Assembly: GCA_001701115.1 (NCBI GenBank)
Contig: DAAJ01000131.1
Span: forward strand, 723-22,016
DNA: 21,294 nt
DNA from: Bacteroidales bacterium GP2
GTDB taxonomy: Bacteria > Bacteroidota > Bacteroidia > Bacteroidales > Muribaculaceae
Direction of reading: 5' to 3'
The position numbers and the translations under genes are program-made. Each line of letters starts with the position of its first letter. The first letter of the stretch is position 1. The notes under the pieces were generated by a model. That model had not been told where the DNA came from. It saw only the letters and a list, made by a program, of their open reading frames with translations, and ran no database searches. Positions 1 through 7,084 of the stretch are shown piece after piece.

Positions 1-4
1 ATTA

Positions 5-40
5 ATCCCTCCCTCCGCACGGCAATGCGGAGGGAGGGAT
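5..40. repeat. Perfect inverted repeat, terminator-like hairpin
   Basis: A perfect 15-base inverted repeat (5-19 with 26-40) encloses a 6-base loop, CGGCAA. The stem is GC-rich. No clear T-run follows on either strand, so it may be a bidirectional terminator between the unseen upstream gene and the minus-strand pair ending at 199, or a mobile intergenic palindrome. The rest of the stretch up to 198 shows no gene or other recognisable signal. Confidence 0.45.
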
Positions 41-198
41 AAATAGTTGGTGTGCCTCGCGCCCGCGTGTTGCGGTCACTGCGTTCCCTTAACGTCGCGG
101 CTGTATTATCCCATGTCCTAAATATAATCCACCTCTCGGCACCCTCTCTCTCCATTATGAAAGGTCATACCCCTGCTATTTGGTTCACGCGTATTCCT

Positions 199-651
199 TT
201 ATAACCCGAACTGGGCAATGCGCTCTTCGCTTTCAGCGGGGCTCTCCTTGACTGTTCCGATAATAAGGTCTATGTCGTAAGCGTCAATTTTCCCCAAGTA
301 ATTCCATTCATTAAACTTTTGTGGGTAGGCAACTTTTATACGCACGCAGTCCACAAAAGAATCATATCTGAGGAAAGGATATTTGGATTGCTTTATTGGA
401 ATATGGTACATTTTGAGGTGGGGCGGCAAATTTCTGTTTATGCGAGAATTTATAATGACGCCTCCATAAGCAACTCCATGCGAGTCAAAGCCAAGCACTA
501 CAAAATATTTATCTCTTGAAGAGTAGCCGGCTTTTGGTTTTATTCCGTTAGCCTCATTCATAGTCATCTCATACACATCTCCGACTTGAACAGTCAATGA
601 GGCAAGTTTTGAAAGCTCATCCTTGTTGAGGAAGTCAGAAATCTTCATCAT
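199..651 (-). CDS. Candidate toxin partner of a Panacea antitoxin (unrecognised 150-aa protein)
   Basis: I do not recognise this 150-residue protein by family. It has no signal peptide or membrane segment and looks cytoplasmic. A GDVYEMTM stretch near residues 24-31, followed by DKYFVVLGF and GGVIINSRIN, gives alternating hydrophobic strands. This loosely recalls small beta-barrel mRNA interferases of the PemK/MazF type, but no diagnostic motif is present. Its start overlaps the stop of the upstream Panacea gene as ATGATGA (ATG at 651 or 648), so the two are translationally coupled. Panacea antitoxins are known to pair with many unrelated toxin folds and are often encoded next to the toxin. 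That context, not the sequence itself, is the main reason for the toxin proposal. A non-toxic accessory role is possible. Confidence 0.6.
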   Translation of the reverse strand: MMKISDFLNKDELSKLASLTVQVGDVYEMTMNEANGIKPKAGYSSRDKYFVVLGFDSHGVAYGGVIINSRINRNLPPHLKMYHIPIKQSKYPFLRYDSFVDCVRIKVAYPQKFNEWNYLGKIDAYDIDLIIGTVKESPAESEERIAQFGL

Positions 652-1199
652 CTCAATGCGGAGTCTATTTGCATCTGCTCCTCAATATATTCAAGCATTG
701 CATCATCTGGGTTTAGGACTTTCGCCATAGAGAGCGGTGAAATGATGTTTGTGCCATTTACACGACGGATTGCTTCATCCCATGCATCATCATGTGACTT
801 ACGCATGAGCTGTCCGAATGTCAACGATTTGTTTTCCTCGATTGATTGGTCCAGCGCCTCAATCTCAGATTTGGACATGAATTTCATGTTTGCCTCACGT
901 TTAGGCAGAAGTACATTCGGGGCATCTTCTCCGGCATATTCAACAACCATAGAGAGTTCTTCTGAAAGTGTCATGCGGGGATGATTAAGTTCCTTTACTG
1001 CGTCGTACAGTTTGGTCGGTACGGAACCGTATTGCAACGCGCAGAATTCATCTGGCACAATGCTGCTGCCCCATTTTGCCAGATGTTTCATCTCGGCGAA
1101 ATACAGAATCTTGAAAGCATGGTAGATATCTACTCCGCCTGTTTTGCCAAGTATGTACAGAACTAATTCAGTGAGTTTCTTGCTGTCAAAATTCTTCAT
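648..1199 (-). CDS. Panacea (DUF4065/SocA-like) domain protein, candidate antitoxin
   Basis: This is a 183-residue cytoplasmic protein. The N-terminal half carries the Panacea/DUF4065 signature: a helical start (KLTELVLYILGK), then HAFKILYFAEMKHLAKWG, then a D-E-F-C-A-L step and the GSVPTKLYDAVK turn, matching the family pattern of K-lYfae..hl..yG..i..D.f.A...G.VP..lYd. The C-terminal half (about residues 95-183) is acidic and lacks a motif I know. Panacea proteins act as antitoxins that bind and neutralise adjacent toxins; SocA of Caulobacter is a relative that works as a proteolytic adaptor. The gene comes first in its operon and overlaps the next gene by 4 bases (ATGA), an arrangement typical of type II toxin-antitoxin pairs. 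A phage-derived regulator is the alternative. Confidence 0.8.
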   Translation of the reverse strand: MKNFDSKKLTELVLYILGKTGGVDIYHAFKILYFAEMKHLAKWGSSIVPDEFCALQYGSVPTKLYDAVKELNHPRMTLSEELSMVVEYAGEDAPNVLLPKREANMKFMSKSEIEALDQSIEENKSLTFGQLMRKSHDDAWDEAIRRVNGTNIISPLSMAKVLNPDDAMLEYIEEQMQIDSALR

Positions 1200-1259
1200 G
1201 TATTTATATCCTTATGGCTATCTAACGTATAATAAAAAACTGAGGTTTAATTCAGTCTG

Positions 1260-1267
1260 CAAATATA
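1260..1267 (-). promoter_or_regulatory. -7 element of the Panacea operon promoter
   Basis: On the minus strand this reads TATATTTG, a full match to the Bacteroidetes -7 consensus TAnnTTTG, 60 bases before the Panacea start codon at 1199. No clean TTG -33 box lies at the normal spacing, so only the -7 element is supported. Confidence 0.5.
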
Positions 1268-1341
1268 ATAATAAAATTGATAAGAATAGTCGCATAAGTA
1301 TCTCCGCACGGCTTGCCGGATGGTTAAAAAGAGGTAAACAC

Positions 1342-1372
1342 TTGACAAGCGGGTTTTAATGTTGTACCTTTG
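1342..1372 (+). promoter_or_regulatory. Bacteroidetes sigma promoter of the ftsX operon, near-leaderless
   Basis: TTG at 1342-1344, a 20-base spacer and TACCTTTG at 1365-1372 match the Bacteroidetes -33/-7 consensus with normal spacing. Only 8 bases separate the -7 box from the ftsX ATG at 1381. Transcription would therefore start within a few bases of the start codon, giving a leaderless or nearly leaderless mRNA. Confidence 0.75.
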
Positions 1373-1380
1373 CAGCTTGC

Positions 1381-2259
1381 ATGAAGAGTAATAAGAAACA
1401 TTCGTTGCCGATTCTCGGCTCGCAGTTCACTGCAACTGTGAGCGTGGCGCTTGTCCTGCTCATCCTCGGGGTTGTGGCTCTGATGGGCATTGCGGCTAAA
1501 AATACAGGAGACGATATCCGCTCCCGCATAGGTTTTGTTGTGATAATGAGCGAAAACGCCACAGATGCCGACATCGCGGCACTCAAAAAGCGGTGGAGCA
1601 CTGCGCCATACGTTGCCGCCGTCAGCTATGCTTCCGCAGATGAGGTGCTGGCGCGCTGGAACGAGACTATGGCGGCAGAGGGGGACAGCATCACGGCGCT
1701 GCTTGGCGTAAACCCATTTTTCCCCGAGTTTGAAATAGCAGTGAAAAGCCGCTATGCCGATGTGGATAGCCTCGAAAAGATTGTTGCCCCGCTGCGCAAC
1801 CTGAAGGGGATAAGCGAGATAAAGATGCAGGGCGACATGGTGCGCTCCATCAATGCCACAGTCAGCTCCCTCACCCTCATTCTATCCGCAGTGGCGTTGG
1901 CGCTCCTGTTGATTTCCTTTGTGCTCATTAACAATACGGTGCGCCTCACCGTCTATGCCCGCAGGTTCTCCATCCACACGATGAAGCTTGTTGGCGCTAC
2001 CGCTGCATTCATCAGGCGTCCGTTCATAATCACCAATGTAATCCAGGGAATAGTTGCGGCATTCATTGCCGTTGTGGTTCTTGCCGGGCTGCTTTTCTAT
2101 GTCGGCACAGTTGAGCCGAGGATTACCGCCACGGTCGGCTGGCAGGAAGCGGCATGGGTTTTTGCCGCGCTGTTTGTTGCCGGCGTCCTTATCTGCACCC
2201 TCAGCGCCCTGCTCTCCACAAACCGTTACCTCCGGCTGGGTTACGATGATATGTTTTAA
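1381..2259 (+). CDS. ftsX: Cell division protein FtsX (ABC transporter permease subunit)
   Basis: FtsX is the inner-membrane partner of the ATPase FtsE. Together they gate the activation of septal peptidoglycan hydrolases. The 292-residue protein shows the FtsX topology: a short cytoplasmic N-terminus, TM1 at about 15-38, a large periplasmic loop at about 40-160, and TM2-TM4 at about 163-185, 217-241 and 256-279. The conserved cytoplasmic loop carries MKLVGATAAFIRRPF at 201-215. The ATG at 1381 must be the start, because the next Met (residue 35) would remove TM1. It leads a six-gene operon with DUF3098, uppP, truB, queA and yigZ. No ftsE lies beside it, which I recall as usual in Bacteroidetes. 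The strong promoter only 8 bases upstream is unusual. Confidence 0.93.
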   Translation: MKSNKKHSLPILGSQFTATVSVALVLLILGVVALMGIAAKNTGDDIRSRIGFVVIMSENATDADIAALKKRWSTAPYVAAVSYASADEVLARWNETMAAEGDSITALLGVNPFFPEFEIAVKSRYADVDSLEKIVAPLRNLKGISEIKMQGDMVRSINATVSSLTLILSAVALALLLISFVLINNTVRLTVYARRFSIHTMKLVGATAAFIRRPFIITNVIQGIVAAFIAVVVLAGLLFYVGTVEPRITATVGWQEAAWVFAALFVAGVLICTLSALLSTNRYLRLGYDDMF

Positions 2260-2283
2260 AAATTTTGTTTCCATTAAATCATT

Positions 2284-2574
2284 ATGGCAAATAATAATCC
2301 CACCACACCGGCACCCGAGTCGCGCCTTGACTTGGAGCCACAGAGCCAGCTGCCGTTGCAGCGCATCAATTTCATACTCATGGGCATCGCGGCAGTGATG
2401 ATTGTGGCAGGTTTCCTGCTCATGACCGGTGCCCCGGCAACTGCCGAAGAGTTCAATCCTGATATTTTCAGCACACGGCGCATTGTTGTAGGACCCACAA
2501 TCGCTTTCCTCGGATTCGTGTTTATGGGTGTTGCTATCGCATGGAATTCCAAATCAAAGAAAACTGATAACTGA
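2284..2574 (+). CDS. DUF3098 family small membrane protein
   Basis: This is a 96-residue protein with a polar, proline-rich N-terminus (about 1-25) and two predicted membrane helices, about 28-47 (INFILMGIAAVMIVAGFLLM) and about 66-87 (IVVGPTIAFLGFVFMGVAIAW), joined by a short loop and ending in a lysine-rich tail. It matches the DUF3098 family, which in Bacteroidetes sits between ftsX and uppP. No biochemical function is known to me. The position suggests a role in division or in undecaprenyl-phosphate recycling, but that is inference. It lies 24 bases after ftsX and 2 bases before uppP, so it is clearly co-transcribed with both. Confidence 0.88.
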   Translation: MANNNPTTPAPESRLDLEPQSQLPLQRINFILMGIAAVMIVAGFLLMTGAPATAEEFNPDIFSTRRIVVGPTIAFLGFVFMGVAIAWNSKSKKTDN

Positions 2575-2576
2575 CT

Positions 2577-3410
2577 ATGAGCTGGCTTGACGCCCTGATA
2601 ATGGGAATAGTGCAGGGGCTTGCGGAATACTTGCCGATAAGCTCCAGCGGACATCTTGAAATATGCCGGGACATTCTCGGGCTCGACCTCAACGGAGCGG
2701 AAGCGCTTGAATTTGACGTGGCGCTCCATGTTGCAACCGTGCTCAGCACCATCGTTGTGCTTTGGCGTGAATTTATGCCTTTGTGCGTGAGTTTCTTTAC
2801 CCTCCGCTTTGACAACCGCTTCTTCTATGTGTGCAAAATCCTTGTTTCATGTATCCCCGTTGCAATTGTCGGGCTATGCTTCAAGGATTTGGTGGAGAGT
2901 TTCTTCGGCACCGGGCTCACAGTCGTTGGAATATGCCTGCTGGTCACTGCGGCGCTCCTTGCATTTGCCTACTTCTTCCGCACTCGCGGCGAGAAAATGC
3001 CTGTCAGGGAATCGGTTGAAGACGCCGACCTGTCTATCACATGGCTTGACGCAATAGTGATGGGCATTGCCCAGGCAATCGCCGTGCTTCCAGGTCTCAG
3101 CCGCAGTGGTTCAACTATCGCTACCGGCATCTCAATGGGAGCAAACCGTGCCGCAGTAGCGCGCTTTTCATTCTTTATGGTCATCATACCGATTCTCGGC
3201 GAAGCAATGCTCGGGCTCAAGGACATCATTTCCGGGGAAAGCGCCACAGCCGGCACTGTCGGGGCAATTCCCTTGACAATAGGCTTCCTTGCATCATTCA
3301 TTGTAGGATGTGCCGCGTGCAAATGGATGATTGAGATTGTCAAGAAAGGCAAGCTCGTTTGGTTTGCGCTCTACTGTGTTGCCGTTGGTCTGCTCTGCAT
3401 CCTGTGGTAA
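2577..3410 (+). CDS. uppP: Undecaprenyl-diphosphatase UppP (BacA)
   Basis: This integral membrane phosphatase dephosphorylates undecaprenyl pyrophosphate to regenerate the lipid carrier for peptidoglycan and other envelope glycans; overexpression of the family gives bacitracin resistance. The 277-residue length is typical. Both family motifs are present. The (E/Q)xxxE box is in QGLAEYLPISSSGH (Gln13, Glu17, His26) and the PGxSRSxxT box is PGLSRSGST (173-180 region, Arg176). Several hydrophobic helices follow, at about 87-101, 113-133, 190-205 and 220-240. The start is 2 bases after the DUF3098 stop, and the stop is 9 bases before the truB ATG. Confidence 0.96.
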   Translation: MSWLDALIMGIVQGLAEYLPISSSGHLEICRDILGLDLNGAEALEFDVALHVATVLSTIVVLWREFMPLCVSFFTLRFDNRFFYVCKILVSCIPVAIVGLCFKDLVESFFGTGLTVVGICLLVTAALLAFAYFFRTRGEKMPVRESVEDADLSITWLDAIVMGIAQAIAVLPGLSRSGSTIATGISMGANRAAVARFSFFMVIIPILGEAMLGLKDIISGESATAGTVGAIPLTIGFLASFIVGCAACKWMIEIVKKGKLVWFALYCVAVGLLCILW

Positions 3411-3419
3411 AGGTTGATT

Positions 3420-4178
3420 ATGGATTTTATTACAGGAGAGAAAATATATGTTGACAAACCGCTTGGCTGGACATCTTTCGATGTTGTCAAGCGAATACGC
3501 GGTGCCATTCTGCGGCGGCTTAAGCTAAAAAAAATCAAGGTGGGACATGCCGGCACTCTTGATCCCCTTGCAACAGGGGTGATGGTGCTTGTGACAGGTC
3601 GCGCAACAAGCCTTATCGACTCGCTCCAGGCATCCGTCAAAGAATATGTGGCGACAATTGCGCTTGGCGCCACAACTCCATCCTTTGACCTCGAAACAGA
3701 GATTGATGCAACATATCCTACCGGGCATATTACCCGGCATGCCGTCGAAGCAGTGCTTCCCTCCTTCACCGGGCGCATCGAGCAGATACCTCCCGCTTTT
3801 TCCGCATGCAAGGTGGATGGCAAAAGGGCATACCACATGGCGCGCAAAGGCAAGGAGGTTGAGCTTAAGCCCAAAGTGCTGGTGATTGACGAGATTGAAC
3901 TGCTCGATTTCTCGCAGACATCAATAACACTGCGTATCGTTTGCAGCAAAGGCACATATATCCGTGCGCTTGCGCGTGACATCGGGCAGGCGCTTGGCAC
4001 CGGAGCGCATCTCACGGCACTCAGGCGCACGCGTGCCGGAGAAATCGCGGTAGAAGACTGCCTCACTGTTGAGCAGGCAATTGAACTCATCCGCATCACC
4101 GATGTTACATTTCCGGAGGGCTATCCCATACCCGCCGCATTTAATCAGACACAAGAAATTACTACAGATAACCAATGA
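3420..4178 (+). CDS. truB: tRNA pseudouridine(55) synthase TruB
   Basis: TruB isomerises U55 in the T-loop of elongator tRNAs to pseudouridine. The protein starts with KIYVDKPLGWTSFDVVKRIR, the conserved N-terminal motif, and carries the catalytic GHAGTLDPLATGVM box with Asp48 as nucleophile. Later motifs (YVATIALGATT, PAFSACKVDGKRAY, GTYIRALARDIG) are all TruB-like. I chose the ATG at 3420, giving 252 residues, over an in-frame TTG at 3414, because an AAAGG stretch lies 6 bases before the ATG. It overlaps queA by 4 bases (ATGA), which implies coupled translation of two tRNA-modifying enzymes. Confidence 0.95.
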   Translation: MDFITGEKIYVDKPLGWTSFDVVKRIRGAILRRLKLKKIKVGHAGTLDPLATGVMVLVTGRATSLIDSLQASVKEYVATIALGATTPSFDLETEIDATYPTGHITRHAVEAVLPSFTGRIEQIPPAFSACKVDGKRAYHMARKGKEVELKPKVLVIDEIELLDFSQTSITLRIVCSKGTYIRALARDIGQALGTGAHLTALRRTRAGEIAVEDCLTVEQAIELIRITDVTFPEGYPIPAAFNQTQEITTDNQ

Positions 4179-5224
4179 AACTTTCGCAGTTTAAATTCAA
4201 GCTACCCGAAGAGCTTATCGCTCTCCATCCTTCGGAGCAGCGCGACGAATGCCGTATGATGGTGCTTCACCGTGCATCTGGTGAAATAGAGCACCGCATA
4301 TTCAAAGATATCATCAACTACTTTGTTGACGGTGATATTTTTGTGTTCAATGATACAAAAGTTTTCCCTGCGCGCCTTTTCGGCAACAAAGAGAAAACCG
4401 GAGCACGCATAGAGGTATTCCTCCTGCGCGAGCTCAATGCTGAAAACAAGCTTTGGGACGTGCTCGTTGAGCCGGCAAGGAAAATCCGTATTGGCAACAA
4501 GCTCTATTTCGGCGAGGACGAGAGCATGGTAGCGGAAGTGATTGACAACACCACTTCACGCGGACGCACACTCCGCTTCCTTTATGACGGAGACCATGAT
4601 GAATTCAAGCAGGCGCTATACAACCTGGGTCAAACCCCGCTCCCGTCATACATCAACCGTGAGCCCATTCCTGAAGATGCTGAGCGTTACCAGACCATTT
4701 ATGCCGAGCGCGAAGGTGCTGTCGTTGCTCCTGCAGCAGGAATGCACTTCAGCCGCGAGCTCCTCAAGCGAATGGAAATCAAAGGCATCCATCAGGCATT
4801 CCTGACAGTGCATAGCGGTCTCGGCAACTTCCGCGAAATTGACGTTGAGGATCTCACCAAGCACCGCATGGACTCCGAGCAGATGGAAGTCACCCAGGCG
4901 CTTGTGGATATGGTCAACGGGGTAAAGGATGAGAACCATCGCGTTTGCGCTGTGGGCACATCCGTGCTTCGGGGCATTGCCAGCGCTGTCAGCATGGGCG
5001 GGCACATGAAAACCTATTCCGGCTGGACCAACAAGTTTATCTTCCCTCCCTACGACTTTACTGTCACCGATGCACTTGTCACCAATTTCCACCTTCCTTA
5101 CTCTGTCATGCTCATGATGACAACCGCTTTCGGAGGCTACGACCTGGTGATGAAAGCCTACGAAGAAGCCATAAAAGAGAAATACAACTTCGGGGCATAC
5201 GGCGACGCAATGCTTATCCTTTAA
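4175..5224 (+). CDS. queA: S-adenosylmethionine:tRNA ribosyltransferase-isomerase QueA
   Basis: QueA transfers the ribosyl group of SAM to preQ1 at the tRNA wobble base to form epoxyqueuosine. The 349-residue length and motifs fit: MKLSQFKFKLPEELIALHP at the N-terminus, FNDTKVFPARLFG (about 58-70), and further conserved stretches GRTLRFLYDG, TPLPSYI, ERYQTIYA and GAVVAPAAGMHF. VHSGLGNF and TVTDALVTNFHLPYS form the conserved C-terminal blocks. It begins inside the truB stop (ATGA overlap) and is followed 8 bases later by the YigZ gene. No queuosine precursor genes are visible in the window, so preQ1 or queuine supply must be encoded elsewhere. Confidence 0.96.
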   Translation: MKLSQFKFKLPEELIALHPSEQRDECRMMVLHRASGEIEHRIFKDIINYFVDGDIFVFNDTKVFPARLFGNKEKTGARIEVFLLRELNAENKLWDVLVEPARKIRIGNKLYFGEDESMVAEVIDNTTSRGRTLRFLYDGDHDEFKQALYNLGQTPLPSYINREPIPEDAERYQTIYAEREGAVVAPAAGMHFSRELLKRMEIKGIHQAFLTVHSGLGNFREIDVEDLTKHRMDSEQMEVTQALVDMVNGVKDENHRVCAVGTSVLRGIASAVSMGGHMKTYSGWTNKFIFPPYDFTVTDALVTNFHLPYSVMLMMTTAFGGYDLVMKAYEEAIKEKYNFGAYGDAMLIL

Positions 5225-5232
5225 CCAGCTAA

Positions 5233-5835
5233 GTGGAAGCCGCAGTCAGCGAATACCGCACTCTCGCCGCGCCGTCACAGGCTGTTTTCCGCGAGAAGAT
5301 GAGTAAATTCATAGCTTTTGCCTCACCGGTGCGCACCGCCGGGGAGGCAAAAGCCTTTATTGCGCGTATTGCAAACGAATATCACGATGCCCGCCATGTT
5401 TGCTGGGCATATCAGCTTGGAGCGTCAGGCAATGAATACCAAAGCAATGACAATGGCGAACCCTCCGGCACCGCAGGCAAACCGATTCTCGGTCAGATCC
5501 GCTCTGCGGAAATCACCAACACGGTCATTGCTGTCGTGCGATATTTCGGAGGGATAAAACTCGGTACATCCGGGCTGATATCCGCTTACCGCGAGGCGGC
5601 ACGCCTGGCAATAGAAGCCGGCGAGATTGTAACTATGTATGAGCAGCGCGAAATAGAAGTCACTTTTGCCTATCAGGCAATGAATGATGTGATGCGGATA
5701 ATAAAATCCTCGGAGGCGAAGATTGTTTCCCAACAGTTTGACAATACTTGCCGCATCTCACTCACAATAAGGTCAGACAGGGCGGATGCGCTCGCAAGCA
5801 GGCTTGAAGCGGTGGACTCCACCTCAGTATTGTAG
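5233..5835 (+). CDS. YigZ/IMPACT family protein
   Basis: This is a 200-residue cytoplasmic protein of the UPF0029/IMPACT family. Family hallmarks are KMSKFIAFASPV, ARHVCWAYQLG, NDNGEPSGTAGKPIL and VVRYFGGIKLGTSGLI in the N-terminal domain (about 20-130). A second, smaller ferredoxin-like domain (about 140-200) has lower conservation. The molecular role of bacterial members is not settled; eukaryotic IMPACT regulates the GCN2 kinase, which does not transfer directly. I accept the GTG start at 5233, because the family N-terminus precedes the KxSKFI motif and the first ATG (5299) would delete it. It is the last gene of the ftsX operon. Confidence 0.88.
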   Translation: MEAAVSEYRTLAAPSQAVFREKMSKFIAFASPVRTAGEAKAFIARIANEYHDARHVCWAYQLGASGNEYQSNDNGEPSGTAGKPILGQIRSAEITNTVIAVVRYFGGIKLGTSGLISAYREAARLAIEAGEIVTMYEQREIEVTFAYQAMNDVMRIIKSSEAKIVSQQFDNTCRISLTIRSDRADALASRLEAVDSTSVL

Positions 5836-5857
5836 GGCATTGGTGTAATTAAAAAAT

Positions 5858-5898
5858 AAGCGGCGTGCTGAAAGTTTTGTAACTTAAGCACGCCGCTT
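5858..5898 (-). terminator. Terminator of the cydAB operon (convergent, possibly bidirectional)
   Basis: A 12-base GC-rich stem pairs 5858-5869 with 5887-5898. An inner 5-base stem pairs 5872-5876 with 5881-5885, leaving a 4-base loop. Read on the minus strand, the hairpin is followed by TTATTTTTTAATT, a good T-tract, so it ends transcription from cydB. On the plus strand the tail is only CTTTGTG, so it may also end the ftsX operon, less efficiently. Confidence 0.85.
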
Positions 5899-5915
5899 TG
5901 TGTGAAAGGATTTAC

Positions 5916-7079
5916 TCAATATTTGTCCTCGGTTTCCTTCATCTCTGCCGGAGTGATAGGTTTGCGGTCCATAGAATACCAAACGTATGCAATGTAGCCG
6001 GCGACAAATGGAATAATCAGGCTTACGAAACTCATGACCTGCAGGGTGAACTGGCTTGACGAGCTGTTGTAGATGCTCAGCGAGCTTGATGTGTCAAGCA
6101 GTGACGGGTAGTAGGGAGTGCCGTTGAATCCTGCAATCCAGAATAGGCTGAGCACAACGAGGATTGTACCTATGCCGCTGAACCATATTCCTTTGGTGAA
6201 GGTGCGGCTGAATGCGGAGCGGATAATCGCGTAAAGCACAGCAACAACGCCGATAAGGAAAATGATGAGTACCCACCACATGTCAAGGAAGTTGTGGAGG
6301 TATTTGTAATCTACCCATTCAAATGAGCGGGGCAAGGTGGGAATGCCGTGCATTGCGGTAGCCTGCTGTCCTTTAGTTGTGAGCAGCAGCGCGAGGAAGA
6401 AGAGGAAGAAAACCACGAATATGCCTCCGTTAACCAGCACCTGGCGGCGGTTGCGGCGCTCGATAGCCTCTCCGCCGTTGATGTTGTCAAGGAAGTATAG
6501 CGATGCCTGGGTGCGTGCCAGGAACAGCACAGCAACTCCGAGCACAAGGTTTTTCCAGTAGAAAATTGCCTCAAAGCCGTGGGTTGGAGCCCACTGCGAA
6601 ATCACCGGAGCGCCCGGATCAAGGATATTGCCCATTTTCACTGTAAATTCCGCTCCGAAGAAGAACATTCCTACAGCAACCCCGAGAAGGATGCATCCCA
6701 CGCAGCCGTTAATGAACAGGAAGACATCATAGGTGCGTGCGCCATAGAGGTTGCCCGGCTTGTGGCGGAACTCGTAGCTGACAGCCTGTACAATGAAGCT
6801 GAACAGAATCAGCATCCACAGCCAGTATGCGCCGCCGAAGCTGGTTGAGTAGAAAAGCGGGAAAGAGGCGAAGAAAGCGCCGCCGAATACCACTAAAGTG
6901 GTAAAGGTGAGCTCCCATTTGCGTCCGAGTGAATTTATCATCATCACACGGTCGTCGGCGCTCAAGCGCTGGAGCAGCATTGACTGTCCGCCCTGCACGA
7001 ACAGGAGGAACACCAGGAGTGCGCCAAGCACTGAAATGAGCAACCACCAGTAGGTTTGGAGATATTCAATATTTATCAT
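5916..7079 (-). CDS. cydB: Cytochrome bd ubiquinol oxidase subunit II (CydB)
   Basis: This is the second subunit of the membrane terminal oxidase that reduces oxygen to water with quinol as donor; it is used by anaerobes for oxygen scavenging and nanaerobic respiration. The protein has 387 residues with about eight membrane helices, starting with INIEYLQTYWWLLISVLGALL. It carries the family features FVQGGQSML near residue 28, GRKWELTFTTLVVFGGAFFASFP, and QAVSYEFRHKPG at about 98-109. It follows cydA by 5 bases, forming one transcript. The divergence from proteobacterial CydB is normal for the Bacteroidetes branch. A terminator lies just downstream. Confidence 0.94.
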   Translation of the reverse strand: MINIEYLQTYWWLLISVLGALLVFLLFVQGGQSMLLQRLSADDRVMMINSLGRKWELTFTTLVVFGGAFFASFPLFYSTSFGGAYWLWMLILFSFIVQAVSYEFRHKPGNLYGARTYDVFLFINGCVGCILLGVAVGMFFFGAEFTVKMGNILDPGAPVISQWAPTHGFEAIFYWKNLVLGVAVLFLARTQASLYFLDNINGGEAIERRNRRQVLVNGGIFVVFFLFFLALLLTTKGQQATAMHGIPTLPRSFEWVDYKYLHNFLDMWWVLIIFLIGVVAVLYAIIRSAFSRTFTKGIWFSGIGTILVVLSLFWIAGFNGTPYYPSLLDTSSSLSIYNSSSSQFTLQVMSFVSLIIPFVAGYIAYVWYSMDRKPITPAEMKETEDKY

Positions 7080-7084
7080 AGCAA

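Noticed and set aside
1..198. Possible tRNA or small RNA at the left edge
   Set aside because: No cloverleaf or T-loop (GGTTCGAATCC-like) sequence is present on either strand. Only the hairpin at 5-40 stands out.
3371..4099. 242-residue minus-strand frame opposite truB
   Set aside because: truB on the plus strand has all family motifs. The opposite frame is low-complexity (Ser/Arg/Ala-rich), as expected for an antisense shadow.
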